From positions 1 through 54,451 of the forward strand of contig CAZYVU010000017.1 of assembly GCA_964651435.1 (NCBI GenBank): a stretch of DNA of 54,451 bases, written 5' to 3'. The translations under genes were made by a program, and so were the position numbers. Within the stretch, counting starts at the first letter, position 1, and each line of letters begins with the position of its first letter. Below the pieces are notes generated by a model. The model worked only from the letters and a program-made list of their open reading frames with translations, made no database searches and was not told where the DNA came from. Shown piece after piece: positions 16,052-23,322 of this stretch. The DNA comes from CAZYVU01 sp964651435. GTDB lineage: Bacteria > Desulfobacterota > Syntrophorhabdia > Syntrophorhabdales > CAYQXL01.

Positions 16052-16753
16052 ATGGACGGTACTCTCTACATTGTGGCGACCCCTATCGGGAACCTGAAAG
16101 ATATTACGATTCGGGCTGTCGAGGTGTTGCGCGCCGTCGATGTGGTCGTCGCCGAAAACAGGGAGAGGGCGCTCAAGCTCCTGAGCCATCTCGACATCCG
16201 CAAACCCATTACAACGGTCAATAGTTTTAGCGAGGAGAGAAAGGCCCCGCACGTCGCGGCGATGCTCCATTCGGGCAAGTCGTGCGCCCTCATCTCTGCC
16301 GCGGGCATGCCCTGTGTCTCCGACCCCGGGGGCCGCATCGTCCGGCGATGTATCGACGAGGGCATTCCCGTAACGACGGTGCCGGGACCGTCGGCGGCGA
16401 CAACGGCCTTTGCCGCGGCGGGCCTCAAGTCGGACAAGTTTCTTTTTTACGGCTTCCTGCCCCAGAAGAAGGGCCGGAAGAGAAAGGTTCTCGAGGAAAT
16501 GGCCCGGTTTCCCTATCCGGTCATCTTTTTTGAATCGCCACGAAGGATTGTTGAGACGCTGGGCCTCATTGCAGGCGTGGTTGGAGAGCGGCACGTTGTG
16601 GTCCTGAGGGAATTGACGAAGGTTTACGAGGAGGCTTTCCGTGGGCCCGTGAGCCGAGTCGTGAGCGAGCTGGAGGGAGAGGACCTGCGGGGGGAGTTCA
16701 CGCTCATTCTCGACTGTCCCGCAAGAGATGAGCTCGACCCCGCTGTGCCCTAA
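16052..16753 (+). CDS. rsmI: RsmI-like 16S rRNA 2'-O-ribose methyltransferase
   Basis: A 233-residue tetrapyrrole-methylase-fold SAM enzyme. RsmI methylates the ribose of C1402 in 16S rRNA. Family features are LYIVATPIGNLKDIT at the start, AGMPCVSDPGGRIV, VPGPSAATTAFAAAG, FYGFLPQKKGRKR and FFESPRRI. Two things depart from standard RsmI. The protein is about 50 residues short at the C-terminus compared with E. coli (286). The usual AEDTR motif reads AENRERALKLL. It may be a divergent RsmI or a paralogue. ATG 16052 follows GAGGTG. The frame is open 85 codons upstream but that part lies over the divergent transglycosylase gene. Confidence 0.78.
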   Translation: MDGTLYIVATPIGNLKDITIRAVEVLRAVDVVVAENRERALKLLSHLDIRKPITTVNSFSEERKAPHVAAMLHSGKSCALISAAGMPCVSDPGGRIVRRCIDEGIPVTTVPGPSAATTAFAAAGLKSDKFLFYGFLPQKKGRKRKVLEEMARFPYPVIFFESPRRIVETLGLIAGVVGERHVVVLRELTKVYEEAFRGPVSRVVSELEGEDLRGEFTLILDCPARDELDPAVP

Positions 16754-16758
16754 AGGTA

Positions 16759-16787
16759 TTCATTTTTCCCCGCTCTTGTGCTAATAA
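16759..16787 (+). promoter_or_regulatory. Candidate promoter of glgC
   Basis: TTCATT, a 17-nt spacer and TAATAA, the latter preceded by TGC (extended -10). This predicts a leader of about 58 nt ahead of the glgC ribosome-binding site AGGAAAGGGGG. Confidence 0.33.
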
Positions 16788-16851
16788 ACTAAGGAAGAGG
16801 GAAGCACGGGAGGAGCGGTTCTGCATCATTGTTTCAGGAAAGGGGGCAGCC

Positions 16852-18081
16852 ATGAAGAAAAAGATCGTTCAAGACGCTCTTGCTTTTGTTCTCGCGGGGG
16901 GAGTCGGAACGCGGCTCAATCCGCTGACGAAGGACAGGGCCAAGCCGGCCGTGCCCTTCGGCGGCAAGTATCGCATCATAGATTTTACCCTTAGCAACTG
17001 CTTGAACTCGGGTGTGAGAAGGATTTTTCTGCTTCCGCAGTACAAGTCTCACTCGCTTATCCGGCACACGAGGGATGCCTGGTCCATCTTAAGCCCTGAA
17101 ATAGGCGAGTTTGTGACACACCTGTCGCCGCAGATGCGGGTCGGCGAAGACTGGTACAAGGGCACAGCCGATGCCGTCTATCAGAACCTCTATCACCTCG
17201 ATCAGGTGGGAGGGAGGCACGTCCTCATTCTGTCGGGGGATCACATATACAAGATGGATTACGGCCCCTTCATCCATTACCACGAAACGAAGCGCGCCGA
17301 TCTGACCATTGCGGCCATCGAGGTCGACATGGAGGAGGCCCACCGCTTCGGGGTCATCGAGGTGGACGCTTCAGGCCGCGTGTGCGGCTTTGCGGAAAAG
17401 CCGAAAAACCCGAAATGCGTTCCGGGCAAGCCGTCGAAGGCCTTTGTTTCCATGGGGGTCTACATTTTCAAGCGCGACAGCATCGTAGAGGTGCTCAATG
17501 CCGACGCCAAGGCCGATACGAGCCACGATTTCGGGAAAGACATCATACCGTACATGTACCCCAGGTCTCGCGTCTTCGTATACCGGTTCGGCGCCGGGCG
17601 GGGGAAGGACGCCTCCTACTGGAGAGACATCGGGACCATAGACGCCTATTGGAGTGCCAACATGGACCTCGCCTCCGTGAGCCCCGTCTTCAACCTTTAC
17701 GATAAAGACTGGCCCATCAGGACCTATGAGGGGCAATACCCGCCGGCAAAGACCGTCTTTGCGGACGAAGACAAGGGGCGGGCCGGGAAGGCCCTCGACT
17801 CGCTTATTTGCAGCGGTGTCATCATCAGCGGTGGAAAGGTGGAAAACTCCGTACTCTCGCCCGGTGTCCGCATCAACAGTTATGCGCAGGTGAGCGAATC
17901 GATCCTCTTTCACGATGTCGTCATCGGCATGAGGGCGAAGGTGAGGCGGGCCATCATCGACAAAGGCGTTCGGGTGCCCGACGGCATGAAGATAGGCTAC
18001 GACCTCGATGCCGACCGGAAGCGTTTCGAGGTATCCGATGGCGGCATAGTGGTTATCGGAAAGGGGGAGGTCCTTCGCTGA
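16852..18081 (+). CDS. glgC: Glucose-1-phosphate adenylyltransferase
   Basis: A 409-residue ADP-glucose pyrophosphorylase, the committed step of bacterial glycogen synthesis. The N-terminal nucleotidyltransferase domain has AGGVGTRLNPLT, KPAVPFGGKYRIIDF (effector and sugar-phosphate region), GTADAVYQN, SGDHIYKMDY and FAEKP. GTIDAYWSANMDL marks the join to the left-handed beta-helix, whose hexapeptide-like repeats run from about residue 310. Length is normal. No other glycogen genes adjoin, though a GH57 enzyme starts at 53376. Confidence 0.95.
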   Translation: MKKKIVQDALAFVLAGGVGTRLNPLTKDRAKPAVPFGGKYRIIDFTLSNCLNSGVRRIFLLPQYKSHSLIRHTRDAWSILSPEIGEFVTHLSPQMRVGEDWYKGTADAVYQNLYHLDQVGGRHVLILSGDHIYKMDYGPFIHYHETKRADLTIAAIEVDMEEAHRFGVIEVDASGRVCGFAEKPKNPKCVPGKPSKAFVSMGVYIFKRDSIVEVLNADAKADTSHDFGKDIIPYMYPRSRVFVYRFGAGRGKDASYWRDIGTIDAYWSANMDLASVSPVFNLYDKDWPIRTYEGQYPPAKTVFADEDKGRAGKALDSLICSGVIISGGKVENSVLSPGVRINSYAQVSESILFHDVVIGMRAKVRRAIIDKGVRVPDGMKIGYDLDADRKRFEVSDGGIVVIGKGEVLR

Positions 18082-18099
18082 GGATCAGGACGGCAGGTC

Positions 18100-19068
18100 T
18101 CAGCGGTTTCGCTCCACTATGTAGGATGTAAGTCTCAGCAGGGCATCGCGATACGGAGAGGGCTCGAAAAGCCTGAGCAGCTCCGTTGCCTGGGCCGTGT
18201 GCCTGCTCGCCGAGGCCGCGGTGTACTCGATGCCCCCGTAGCGGTCGATAACCTTCTTAGCGGCCCTGAGGTCGGCGGCAGACACCTTGGGCTTCTGCAA
18301 CACCTGTTCTATCCGTGCTCTCTCCTTCTCGTTGGCTCCTCGCAGTGCGTGGATAAGGGGAAGGGTGACCTTGCCCTCTTCGAGATCTGTGCCGACATGT
18401 TTTCCCAGCACGTCGTCGCGGGAGGTGTAGTCGAGAATATCATCGATGAGCTGAAAGGCGATCCCGAGGTTATGCCCGAAACGACGCAGTCTGTCCCGGT
18501 TGCCGTCGCCGCAGGACCCGAGGATTGCACCCATTTCGCAGGCGGCGGAAAACAGAACGGCCGTCTTGTTGGTAATGACGTCGAAATACTGCTCTTCCGT
18601 TGTGTCGATGTCGGAGGTGTGGATGAGCTCCAGTATCTCGCCCTCCGCAAGGGCCGTGGTGGTCTGCGACACCACCCGAAGAAGCTCCAGGTTTTGTCCC
18701 TCCACCATGAGGTCAAAGGACTTGGAAAACAGAAAGTCCCCGACAAGCACGCTCGCCTCGTTTCCCCACAGCGCGTTTGCCGATGCGGAACCCCGCCTTG
18801 TGGGGGCGTTGTCGACCACGTCGTCATGGAGCAGCGTGGAGGTATGAATGAATTCGATGATTGCGGCGTATGGGATATGACCCTGCCCGCTGTACCCGCA
18901 CATCCGCGAAGCGAGGATGACGAGTATGGGCCTTACGCGCTTGCCGCCGGACCTGATGATGTGGGTGACGACATTCTTGATAAGATCGACTCGGGTCGTA
19001 ACCATCCTGTCGATGGCCACCTCGAGGATGTTGAGGTCCTCTTCAATGAGGCTGAGAACTTTTTCCAT
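18100..19068 (-). CDS. Polyprenyl diphosphate synthase (long-chain, IspB-like)
   Basis: A 322-residue trans-isoprenyl diphosphate synthase, probably making the side chain of menaquinone or another quinone. The two aspartate-rich motifs are LLHDDVVD and LIDDILD, with GGKRVRP near residue 40 and a typical long-chain context (FIHTSTLLHDD). ATG 19068 follows GGGAGAG and lies inside the end of the upstream methyltransferase gene (26-base overlap); the frame is open 26 codons further but lacks conservation. Product chain length cannot be read by eye. It converges with glgC, 18 bases apart. Confidence 0.9.
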   Translation of the reverse strand: MEKVLSLIEEDLNILEVAIDRMVTTRVDLIKNVVTHIIRSGGKRVRPILVILASRMCGYSGQGHIPYAAIIEFIHTSTLLHDDVVDNAPTRRGSASANALWGNEASVLVGDFLFSKSFDLMVEGQNLELLRVVSQTTTALAEGEILELIHTSDIDTTEEQYFDVITNKTAVLFSAACEMGAILGSCGDGNRDRLRRFGHNLGIAFQLIDDILDYTSRDDVLGKHVGTDLEEGKVTLPLIHALRGANEKERARIEQVLQKPKVSAADLRAAKKVIDRYGGIEYTAASASRHTAQATELLRLFEPSPYRDALLRLTSYIVERNR

Positions 19069-19810
19069 GGGCTCTCCCGGGAAGGTCGTAATAGGTTTGC
19101 ACCTCGTCGGAATAGGTGTCGTTGTCATAGATATACAGGGGTGCATGGACTGTCGTGCCCGTGCCGCCGCCTTTCAGAAATTCGGCGAGAAAGAGGTTTG
19201 ACGGTTCCCCGCGCCTGGGGTGCACGAACCGGAGACGTTTCAGCTCCAGATTTTTGAGTGATGCCTGAGCGATGACCTGGGCTAACCGTTGGGCCGGGTA
19301 GATTACATATGCCCTGCCTTTGGAGCTCAGAGCTGCCGATGCAAAGTCGAGAAGAAATGACAGGTCCAGGGCCGCCTCGGAGCGCGCCAGCAGGCGCGAC
19401 CGGTTGGGGTTTGACCGCCCCGTGTTTTTCGCCCTGAAGGGCGGGTTGCAGACAAGAACATTGAACGGCCGGCCATCGGGAAGATCGAACCGCTCCCTCA
19501 CGTCAGCCCGCATAAACGTGACGTTGCTGCAGCCGTTAAGGGCCCTGTTCTTCGTGGCCGTCACGTAGAGCTCCTCTTGGAGCTCCACCCCAACCATATG
19601 GTTCGAGAACCCCTTCGCGCACAGGTACAGGAGAATGATCCCGCAGCCCGTACCCACATCGAGGACGCGGTCTCTCGGTTTGAGGGCGACGAAGTTGGCG
19701 AGAAGGATGGCGTCGATGGAGAACCGGTATCCATGTCTCTTCTGAATGATCCTTAATGACTCGTTGCACAGTACTGCCAGGGTCTCGTCCGGCGCTACCG
19801 CCTCATGCAT
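19043..19810 (-). CDS. TrmN6-like tRNA1(Val) (adenine37-N6)-methyltransferase family protein
   Basis: A 255-residue SAM-dependent methyltransferase. The SAM-binding motif is LDVGTGCGIILLYLC near residue 50, and the N6-adenine/glutamine-type catalytic motif is NPPF near 125. The N-terminus has the family's Q-K-GYRFSIDAILLANF, which strongly suggests the YfiC/TrmN6 group that modifies A37 of tRNA-Val. It overlaps DUF1015 upstream (8 bases) and the polyprenyl synthase downstream (26 bases), forming a compact three-gene operon. Confidence 0.82.
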   Translation of the reverse strand: MHEAVAPDETLAVLCNESLRIIQKRHGYRFSIDAILLANFVALKPRDRVLDVGTGCGIILLYLCAKGFSNHMVGVELQEELYVTATKNRALNGCSNVTFMRADVRERFDLPDGRPFNVLVCNPPFRAKNTGRSNPNRSRLLARSEAALDLSFLLDFASAALSSKGRAYVIYPAQRLAQVIAQASLKNLELKRLRFVHPRRGEPSNLFLAEFLKGGGTGTTVHAPLYIYDNDTYSDEVQTYYDLPGRAHGKSSQPH

Positions 19811-21023
19811 ACCTGTGAAAAACGAGTCCTGTAAGAATCTTGGGGTAGAAGAATGTTGATTTAGGCGGCATGATCAAGCCGTTGTCGGCGACGGCCTTCA
19901 CTTCCTCCACGTCCGTTGGCGGGAGGAGAACGGCAAGATCTGTCTTTCCTTCCCTGACGTCTCCAACGGCCTGCGCCGCATCGTGGGTGAACGAAATCTC
20001 TTCGTCCGGTATCCGGAGAAGGCCTTTGAGCGCTCCGCTATGGATGATGTTCACCTTAAGCTTGGCGAGCACTTCCTCGGTGCCCTCTTCCAGGGGAATG
20101 GTGCCCTTCTGTCTGGCAAGGTAAAACTGCGCCGGCTCGTCCTTTGCAAGGAACGCAAAGGCCGGGGAGGGCGACTGGGCGATCCGGGCGAGGACGGACT
20201 TAAGGTCGCCGTCCGTGCCGGCGGGATGCCGCTCTATATCGACGAATTCCTTCAAAGCGTCCAAGAGCGTGCTCACCGGCCGTTGCTGCCCAAACACAAC
20301 GGTGCGGTGGTAGGGCAGAATAACAATGCCGCTGGAGTACATGTTTGTGATGTAAAAGGGCATGTACGGCAGGCCGAGCCTGCAGGACACGTCAAACCTG
20401 TGGTGGCCGTCTGCGATGTAGACCGCCCGGTCTTCCATGGCCGCCGAAAGCTCGGCTATCTCCGACGCATTAGTCATTCGTAGGAATCTGTTGTGGATCG
20501 ACTGGTCGTCAGTGAAATCGCAGATGAGCTCCTGACCGGCGCTGTTCAGCATAGCCTCGATCGTCTGCTCGCGGTCCTCATAGAGCCCGAAAATGATGCT
20601 GGTAAAGGTCTTCGTTGCAGTAAGCAGCCGTTCCCTGTCTTCCTTCGCCTTCTTCTTTGTGGCCTCGTGGGTCAGTATCTTTTGCCTGTCGAGGCGGATG
20701 AGGGGAATGATGCCCTTGCGGCGATAGGAGATGCCGTCGACGGCAAACTCCTGCTCGTAGAGATAGACGGTCTCTTTGGCGTCTATGGCCAGAACGCCCG
20801 AATTCAGCCACTCGTCGAGAGTTGCCTTGGCCGACGAATAGGCGTCGAGATTGGGTGTTGCCATGGGCAGCTCGAGCCGTATGACGTTGTGGGGATCGCG
20901 CTCATAGTAGGCGCGGATATTGGGGACAACGTCGTAGGGCGGACAGACGCATTTGGACACGTCGGTAATCTTATCGGGATTGAGAATGATGCCCCGGAAA
21001 GGGCTAAGGAAAGGTTGGCTCAT
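19803..21023 (-). CDS. DUF1015 family protein
   Basis: A 406-residue protein of a widespread family without known biochemical function. The N-terminal PFRGIILNPDKI and the invariant CPPYDV near residue 28 are present, as is the central ADGHHRFD motif. No membrane segment or signal peptide is seen, so it is probably cytoplasmic. ATG 21023 has no Shine-Dalgarno. A TTGACT / 18 nt / TAACAC arrangement ends 7 nt before the ATG, consistent with a leaderless mRNA. It is first in an operon with the TrmN6-like and polyprenyl synthase genes. Confidence 0.85.
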   Translation of the reverse strand: MSQPFLSPFRGIILNPDKITDVSKCVCPPYDVVPNIRAYYERDPHNVIRLELPMATPNLDAYSSAKATLDEWLNSGVLAIDAKETVYLYEQEFAVDGISYRRKGIIPLIRLDRQKILTHEATKKKAKEDRERLLTATKTFTSIIFGLYEDREQTIEAMLNSAGQELICDFTDDQSIHNRFLRMTNASEIAELSAAMEDRAVYIADGHHRFDVSCRLGLPYMPFYITNMYSSGIVILPYHRTVVFGQQRPVSTLLDALKEFVDIERHPAGTDGDLKSVLARIAQSPSPAFAFLAKDEPAQFYLARQKGTIPLEEGTEEVLAKLKVNIIHSGALKGLLRIPDEEISFTHDAAQAVGDVREGKTDLAVLLPPTDVEEVKAVADNGLIMPPKSTFFYPKILTGLVFHRYA

Positions 21024-21030
21024 GGGAAAT

Positions 21031-21060
21031 GTGTTACCACAAGCTCTGGTGGAAAGTCAA
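21031..21060 (-). promoter_or_regulatory. Candidate promoter of the DUF1015 operon
   Basis: On the minus strand, TTGACT (5/6), an 18-nt spacer and TAACAC (3/6) end 7 nt before ATG 21023. Confidence 0.33.
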
Positions 21061-21095
21061 AAGGTTTCGGGGTGTGGCCGGTGCCAAGGAAGGGC

Positions 21096-21124
21096 TTGAC
21101 AGGAGAAGACGGGGTGTGCTTAAT
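21096..21124 (+). promoter_or_regulatory. Promoter of tRNA-Phe
   Basis: A perfect TTGACA (21096-21101), a 17-nt spacer and CTTAAT (4/6) end 15 bases before the mature tRNA. The gene stands alone, so it needs its own promoter. Confidence 0.55.
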
Positions 21125-21139
21125 TTAATGACTGACGGT

Positions 21140-21212
<73 letters not shown>

Positions 21213-21270
21213 CTTTTTTTGCGCCTATTGAACCTGATTGCGTCCTCAAACAGTATGGTGTAGCGTTTCT

Positions 21271-21396
21271 TCACCTGCCGCAACGCCTTCCAACCTTTTC
21301 GGACAGATCGTCGTAACCGTATGTGCAATAAGACTTCGTAGGTTCAGCCGTTTCCATGGGTCACCTGTAGTAGGCCATAAACCCTTCCAGTGTCAT
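21271..21396 (-). other. Possible small ORF downstream of hgcB with an in-frame TGA
   Basis: Twelve bases after the hgcB stop, ATG 21396 with CAGGT upstream opens MTLEGFMAYYR, then TGA, and continues in the same frame as P-METAEPTKSYCTYGYDD... to a TGA at 21271-21273 (42 codons in total). The second part can also start at its own ATG 21357 (28 residues, two cysteines). It could be a degenerate gene, an opal or selenocysteine readthrough product, or chance. I recognise no family. Otherwise the 195-base interval between tRNA-Phe and hgcB holds nothing I can name. Confidence 0.25.
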
Positions 21397-21407
21397 GCCG
21401 ACCTGCT

Positions 21408-21695
21408 CTATCTGATTCCGCAGCAGACCTTCTTTTTTCCGATCATCTGGTTGATGAGGGCCGATGCGCAGCCGACGCCCGCCCTGACGGTCACCGCCCC
21501 CCGGGGGCAGTTGCGCTGACAGGCACCGCACTCGATACAGGCATCACGCTGAACAATCTCAACCTTTCCGTTAGAGCGCCCAAGCACCCGGCGCGGGCAG
21601 ACCGAAAGGCAGGCCCCGCAGCCATTGCACATCTCCGGTTTGTGCATCAGGGTGACCACATCTCTGAGATAGACCAAGGACTGCGCTGTGTTCAT
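21408..21695 (-). CDS. hgcB: HgcB, ferredoxin partner of mercury methylation
   Basis: A 95-residue 2[4Fe-4S] ferredoxin. The clusters are ligated by Cys 23, 26, 29, 33 and Cys 53, 56, 59, 63 (CNGCGACLSVCP and CIECGACQRNCP). Three further cysteines set HgcB apart from ordinary ferredoxins: Cys76 in RAGVGCASA and the C-terminal pair Cys91-Cys92. In known systems HgcB reduces the corrinoid of HgcA and the extra cysteines are thought to bind and deliver Hg(II). Its ATG directly follows the hgcA stop (TAGATG), so translation is coupled. Length and cysteine layout match characterised HgcB. Confidence 0.95.
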   Translation of the reverse strand: MNTAQSLVYLRDVVTLMHKPEMCNGCGACLSVCPRRVLGRSNGKVEIVQRDACIECGACQRNCPRGAVTVRAGVGCASALINQMIGKKKVCCGIR

Positions 21696-22739
21696 CTATC
21701 GACCCACGACAGCGACAATCCAGAAGACGAGGCCCGCTCCGGCACCGCCGATCTCAAAGGGAAGGGCGAAGCGCATCTCTCTTCTTACACCGGAAAGCGA
21801 GGTGAACGTGGAGGAGCCTGTAAAGTTCATGGCCAGATAGGCAGCCATTGCCGGAATCGACAGAAGAAGAACGGCCGTCTCCAGCACGCTCGGCCTATTA
21901 ATGAAGGGTAGGACCAGGAGCGCCGAGAGCGCACCCATCACAAGACCTTTTATCGAAAAGGCCCGCCCCGGAAGCCAGGGAAGCAAAAGCGGGGTAAGCA
22001 CCGCACCAGCCAGTATTGAGACGGCAAGCGCCGTAGCGGGGATAGCGAAGCATCCAAGGGCTTTTGATAGCGAGAATCCTGCCGGCAGGAAGCACAGAAC
22101 AAAAAGGCCTGCGGCCGCAAGCAACGCCAGCTTTACGGCGGGCACCACCTCCATGGGGACGAGCGCCAGCCTCTCCATAAACGGGAAGTCTTTAGTTCTC
22201 ATAGGCTCTTCCGCCCTGAGGCCCTTCCGGAGGAATTCGGGGATGTCTTCAGCCCTAACCGGTCCGTAGACTACCTCAAACCCGGAGCGTTTCTTTACCT
22301 CATGGCCCGCCACCCCGGGACCTGCAAGCTGGGGAAGGATCAGTTTCCTGTGAGATACGATGTCGGCAAGATGGCTCGATTCGATGCGATCCACCACCTC
22401 GTCGGTTCCGAAGGTGCCTTTTCCTGCGGCACACCACACGTTGATGCCCAGCGTATCGAGCACGAGAATCCACCCGTCCATAGACGAAACAGCCCTTCGG
22501 AGCAAGTCAAACGTAAGCTTATAGTTTGCGGTGACAAAGACGGGAGATGCGGCGGTCGGTTCGCCTATAGCGTAAAGGCCTGCGTCAACCCTGTAGTTCA
22601 TGCGCCCGATCCCCCACCGCGTCTTGAAGGCACCCATGCGGTCCGTCCGGCTGAACACCTTGGACACTACGGGCACAGGGCCTGCAGTAGTCTCTATGGT
22701 GCCCGTGACAAAGGGCTGATCAAGACGGGGAGGCCGCAC
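21696..22739 (-). CDS. hgcA: HgcA, corrinoid methyltransferase for mercury methylation
   Basis: A 347-residue membrane-anchored corrinoid protein that transfers a methyl group to Hg(II), giving methylmercury. The diagnostic cap-helix motif NVWCAAGK occupies residues 100-107, with the cobalt-ligating Cys at 103. Surrounding family blocks are all present: PFVTGTIETTAGPVP, RWGIGRMNYRVDAGLYA, PVFVTANYKLTFD, SHRKLILPQL and HEVKKRSGFEVVYGPVR. From about residue 195 a series of hydrophobic segments forms the membrane domain. The start is GTG 22739 with GCGGGG upstream; an in-frame stop (TGA) lies nine codons before it, so there is no longer version. The substrate methyl group probably comes from folate one-carbon metabolism, whose genes are not in the window. 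The divergent ArsR gene is its likely regulator. Confidence 0.97.
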   Translation of the reverse strand: MRPPRLDQPFVTGTIETTAGPVPVVSKVFSRTDRMGAFKTRWGIGRMNYRVDAGLYAIGEPTAASPVFVTANYKLTFDLLRRAVSSMDGWILVLDTLGINVWCAAGKGTFGTDEVVDRIESSHLADIVSHRKLILPQLAGPGVAGHEVKKRSGFEVVYGPVRAEDIPEFLRKGLRAEEPMRTKDFPFMERLALVPMEVVPAVKLALLAAAGLFVLCFLPAGFSLSKALGCFAIPATALAVSILAGAVLTPLLLPWLPGRAFSIKGLVMGALSALLVLPFINRPSVLETAVLLLSIPAMAAYLAMNFTGSSTFTSLSGVRREMRFALPFEIGGAGAGLVFWIVAVVGR

Positions 22740-22818
22740 CGGACCCCGCTGCTCTGAAGGGCCTCAGCACGGCACGTCATCAACGACGGCAAGTGTAGAC
22801 AGAGATTCCATACCGCAT

Positions 22819-22848
22819 ATCATAAGACGTTTCGCAGGCTCTTGTCAA
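22819..22848 (-). promoter_or_regulatory. Promoter of hgcAB
   Basis: On the minus strand, a perfect TTGACA (22843-22848), an 18-nt spacer and TATGAT (22819-22824, 5/6) predict a start near 22811 and a leader of about 70 nt. CATATCAT (22816-22823) overlaps the -10, and the GATAT cluster lies immediately upstream of the -35. Confidence 0.6.
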
Positions 22849-22850
22849 GA

Positions 22851-22890
22851 ATATCATATCAAAATATCTTGTAATGATATATAGAGATAT
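22851..22890. promoter_or_regulatory. Candidate ArsR operator cluster
   Basis: Three ATATC units (22851, 22856, 22864) are followed by two GATAT units (22876, 22886). They form nested inverted repeats; the innermost, ATATC-N7-GATAT (22864-22880), is perfect. ArsR-family repressors bind AT-rich dyads of this kind next to their own promoters. Confidence 0.5.
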
Positions 22891-22891
22891 G

Positions 22892-22920
22892 TTGACATAA
22901 CAATATATATAGAATACATA
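22892..22920 (+). promoter_or_regulatory. Candidate promoter of the ArsR gene
   Basis: TTGACA (22892-22897), a 17-nt spacer and TACATA (3/6) on the plus strand, inside the AT-rich divergent region. A further dyad CATAT-AATTG-ATATG (22926-22940) would lie downstream of the transcript start. Confidence 0.42.
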
Positions 22921-22925
22921 TACGT

Positions 22926-22940
22926 CATATAATTGATATG
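22926..22940. promoter_or_regulatory. Second dyad near the ArsR start
   Basis: CATAT and ATATG form an inverted repeat around AATTG, placed between the predicted ArsR -10 and its ribosome-binding site. It shares the ATATG/CATAT core with the hgcA-side cluster and could serve autoregulation. Confidence 0.4.
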
Positions 22941-22953
22941 AATGGAGGCTCGA

Positions 22954-23322
22954 ATGAAGGAACTTGTGTCGGTGTTCAAGGCGCTGTCCGATGAGACACG
23001 ACTGAGAATTGTGAAGCTTCTTGAAAATGGTGAGCTCTGCGTCTGTCATATCGTGGCCGCCGTCGGCATGTCGCAGTCGAGAATTTCCTTCCACCTGAAG
23101 ATTCTGAAAGGGGCAGGGCTTGTGAGAGACAGGCGAGAGGGGAAGTGGATGCACTACCGCCTCAACGAATCAGACCTCTTAAACCGCCTTCTCTTCCTTT
23201 CCGTCGCGGAACGGGTACGGGAAGAGGCAATCGCGGAGGACCGGCAGCGGCTGGAGGCGATCTTTGCGGCAAGGCCGGAAGACTTCGGCGGGAGGGTCGT
23301 CGGGTGCTGCGGGAGGGCGTGA
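22954..23322 (+). CDS. ArsR-family transcriptional regulator divergent from hgcAB
   Basis: A 122-residue winged-helix repressor. It begins MKELVSVFKALSDETRLRIVKLL, the standard ArsR opening. The metal-sensing ELCVC motif sits in the helix before the recognition helix (Cys29 and Cys31), followed by the DNA-reading helix SQSRISFHLKILKGAGLV and the wing DRREGKWMHYRL. The C-terminus ends with a second pair, Cys118-Cys119. As(III)-type sensors use ELCVC; the additional pair could join a thiolate site for As(III), Hg(II) or another soft metal. ATG 22954 has GGAGG 5 nt upstream; an ATG at 22942 overlaps that site and is less likely. Confidence 0.9.
   Translation: MKELVSVFKALSDETRLRIVKLLENGELCVCHIVAAVGMSQSRISFHLKILKGAGLVRDRREGKWMHYRLNESDLLNRLLFLSVAERVREEAIAEDRQRLEAIFAARPEDFGGRVVGCCGRA

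Noticed and set aside
21408..21695. HgcB as a generic ferredoxin
   Set aside because: The extra Cys76 and the Cys91-Cys92 tail, and the coupling to hgcA, are HgcB features.
21696..22739. HgcA as an ordinary corrinoid iron-sulfur protein subunit (CdhD/AcsD-like)
   Set aside because: NVWCAAGK together with the C-terminal membrane domain and the adjoining HgcB are specific to HgcA.
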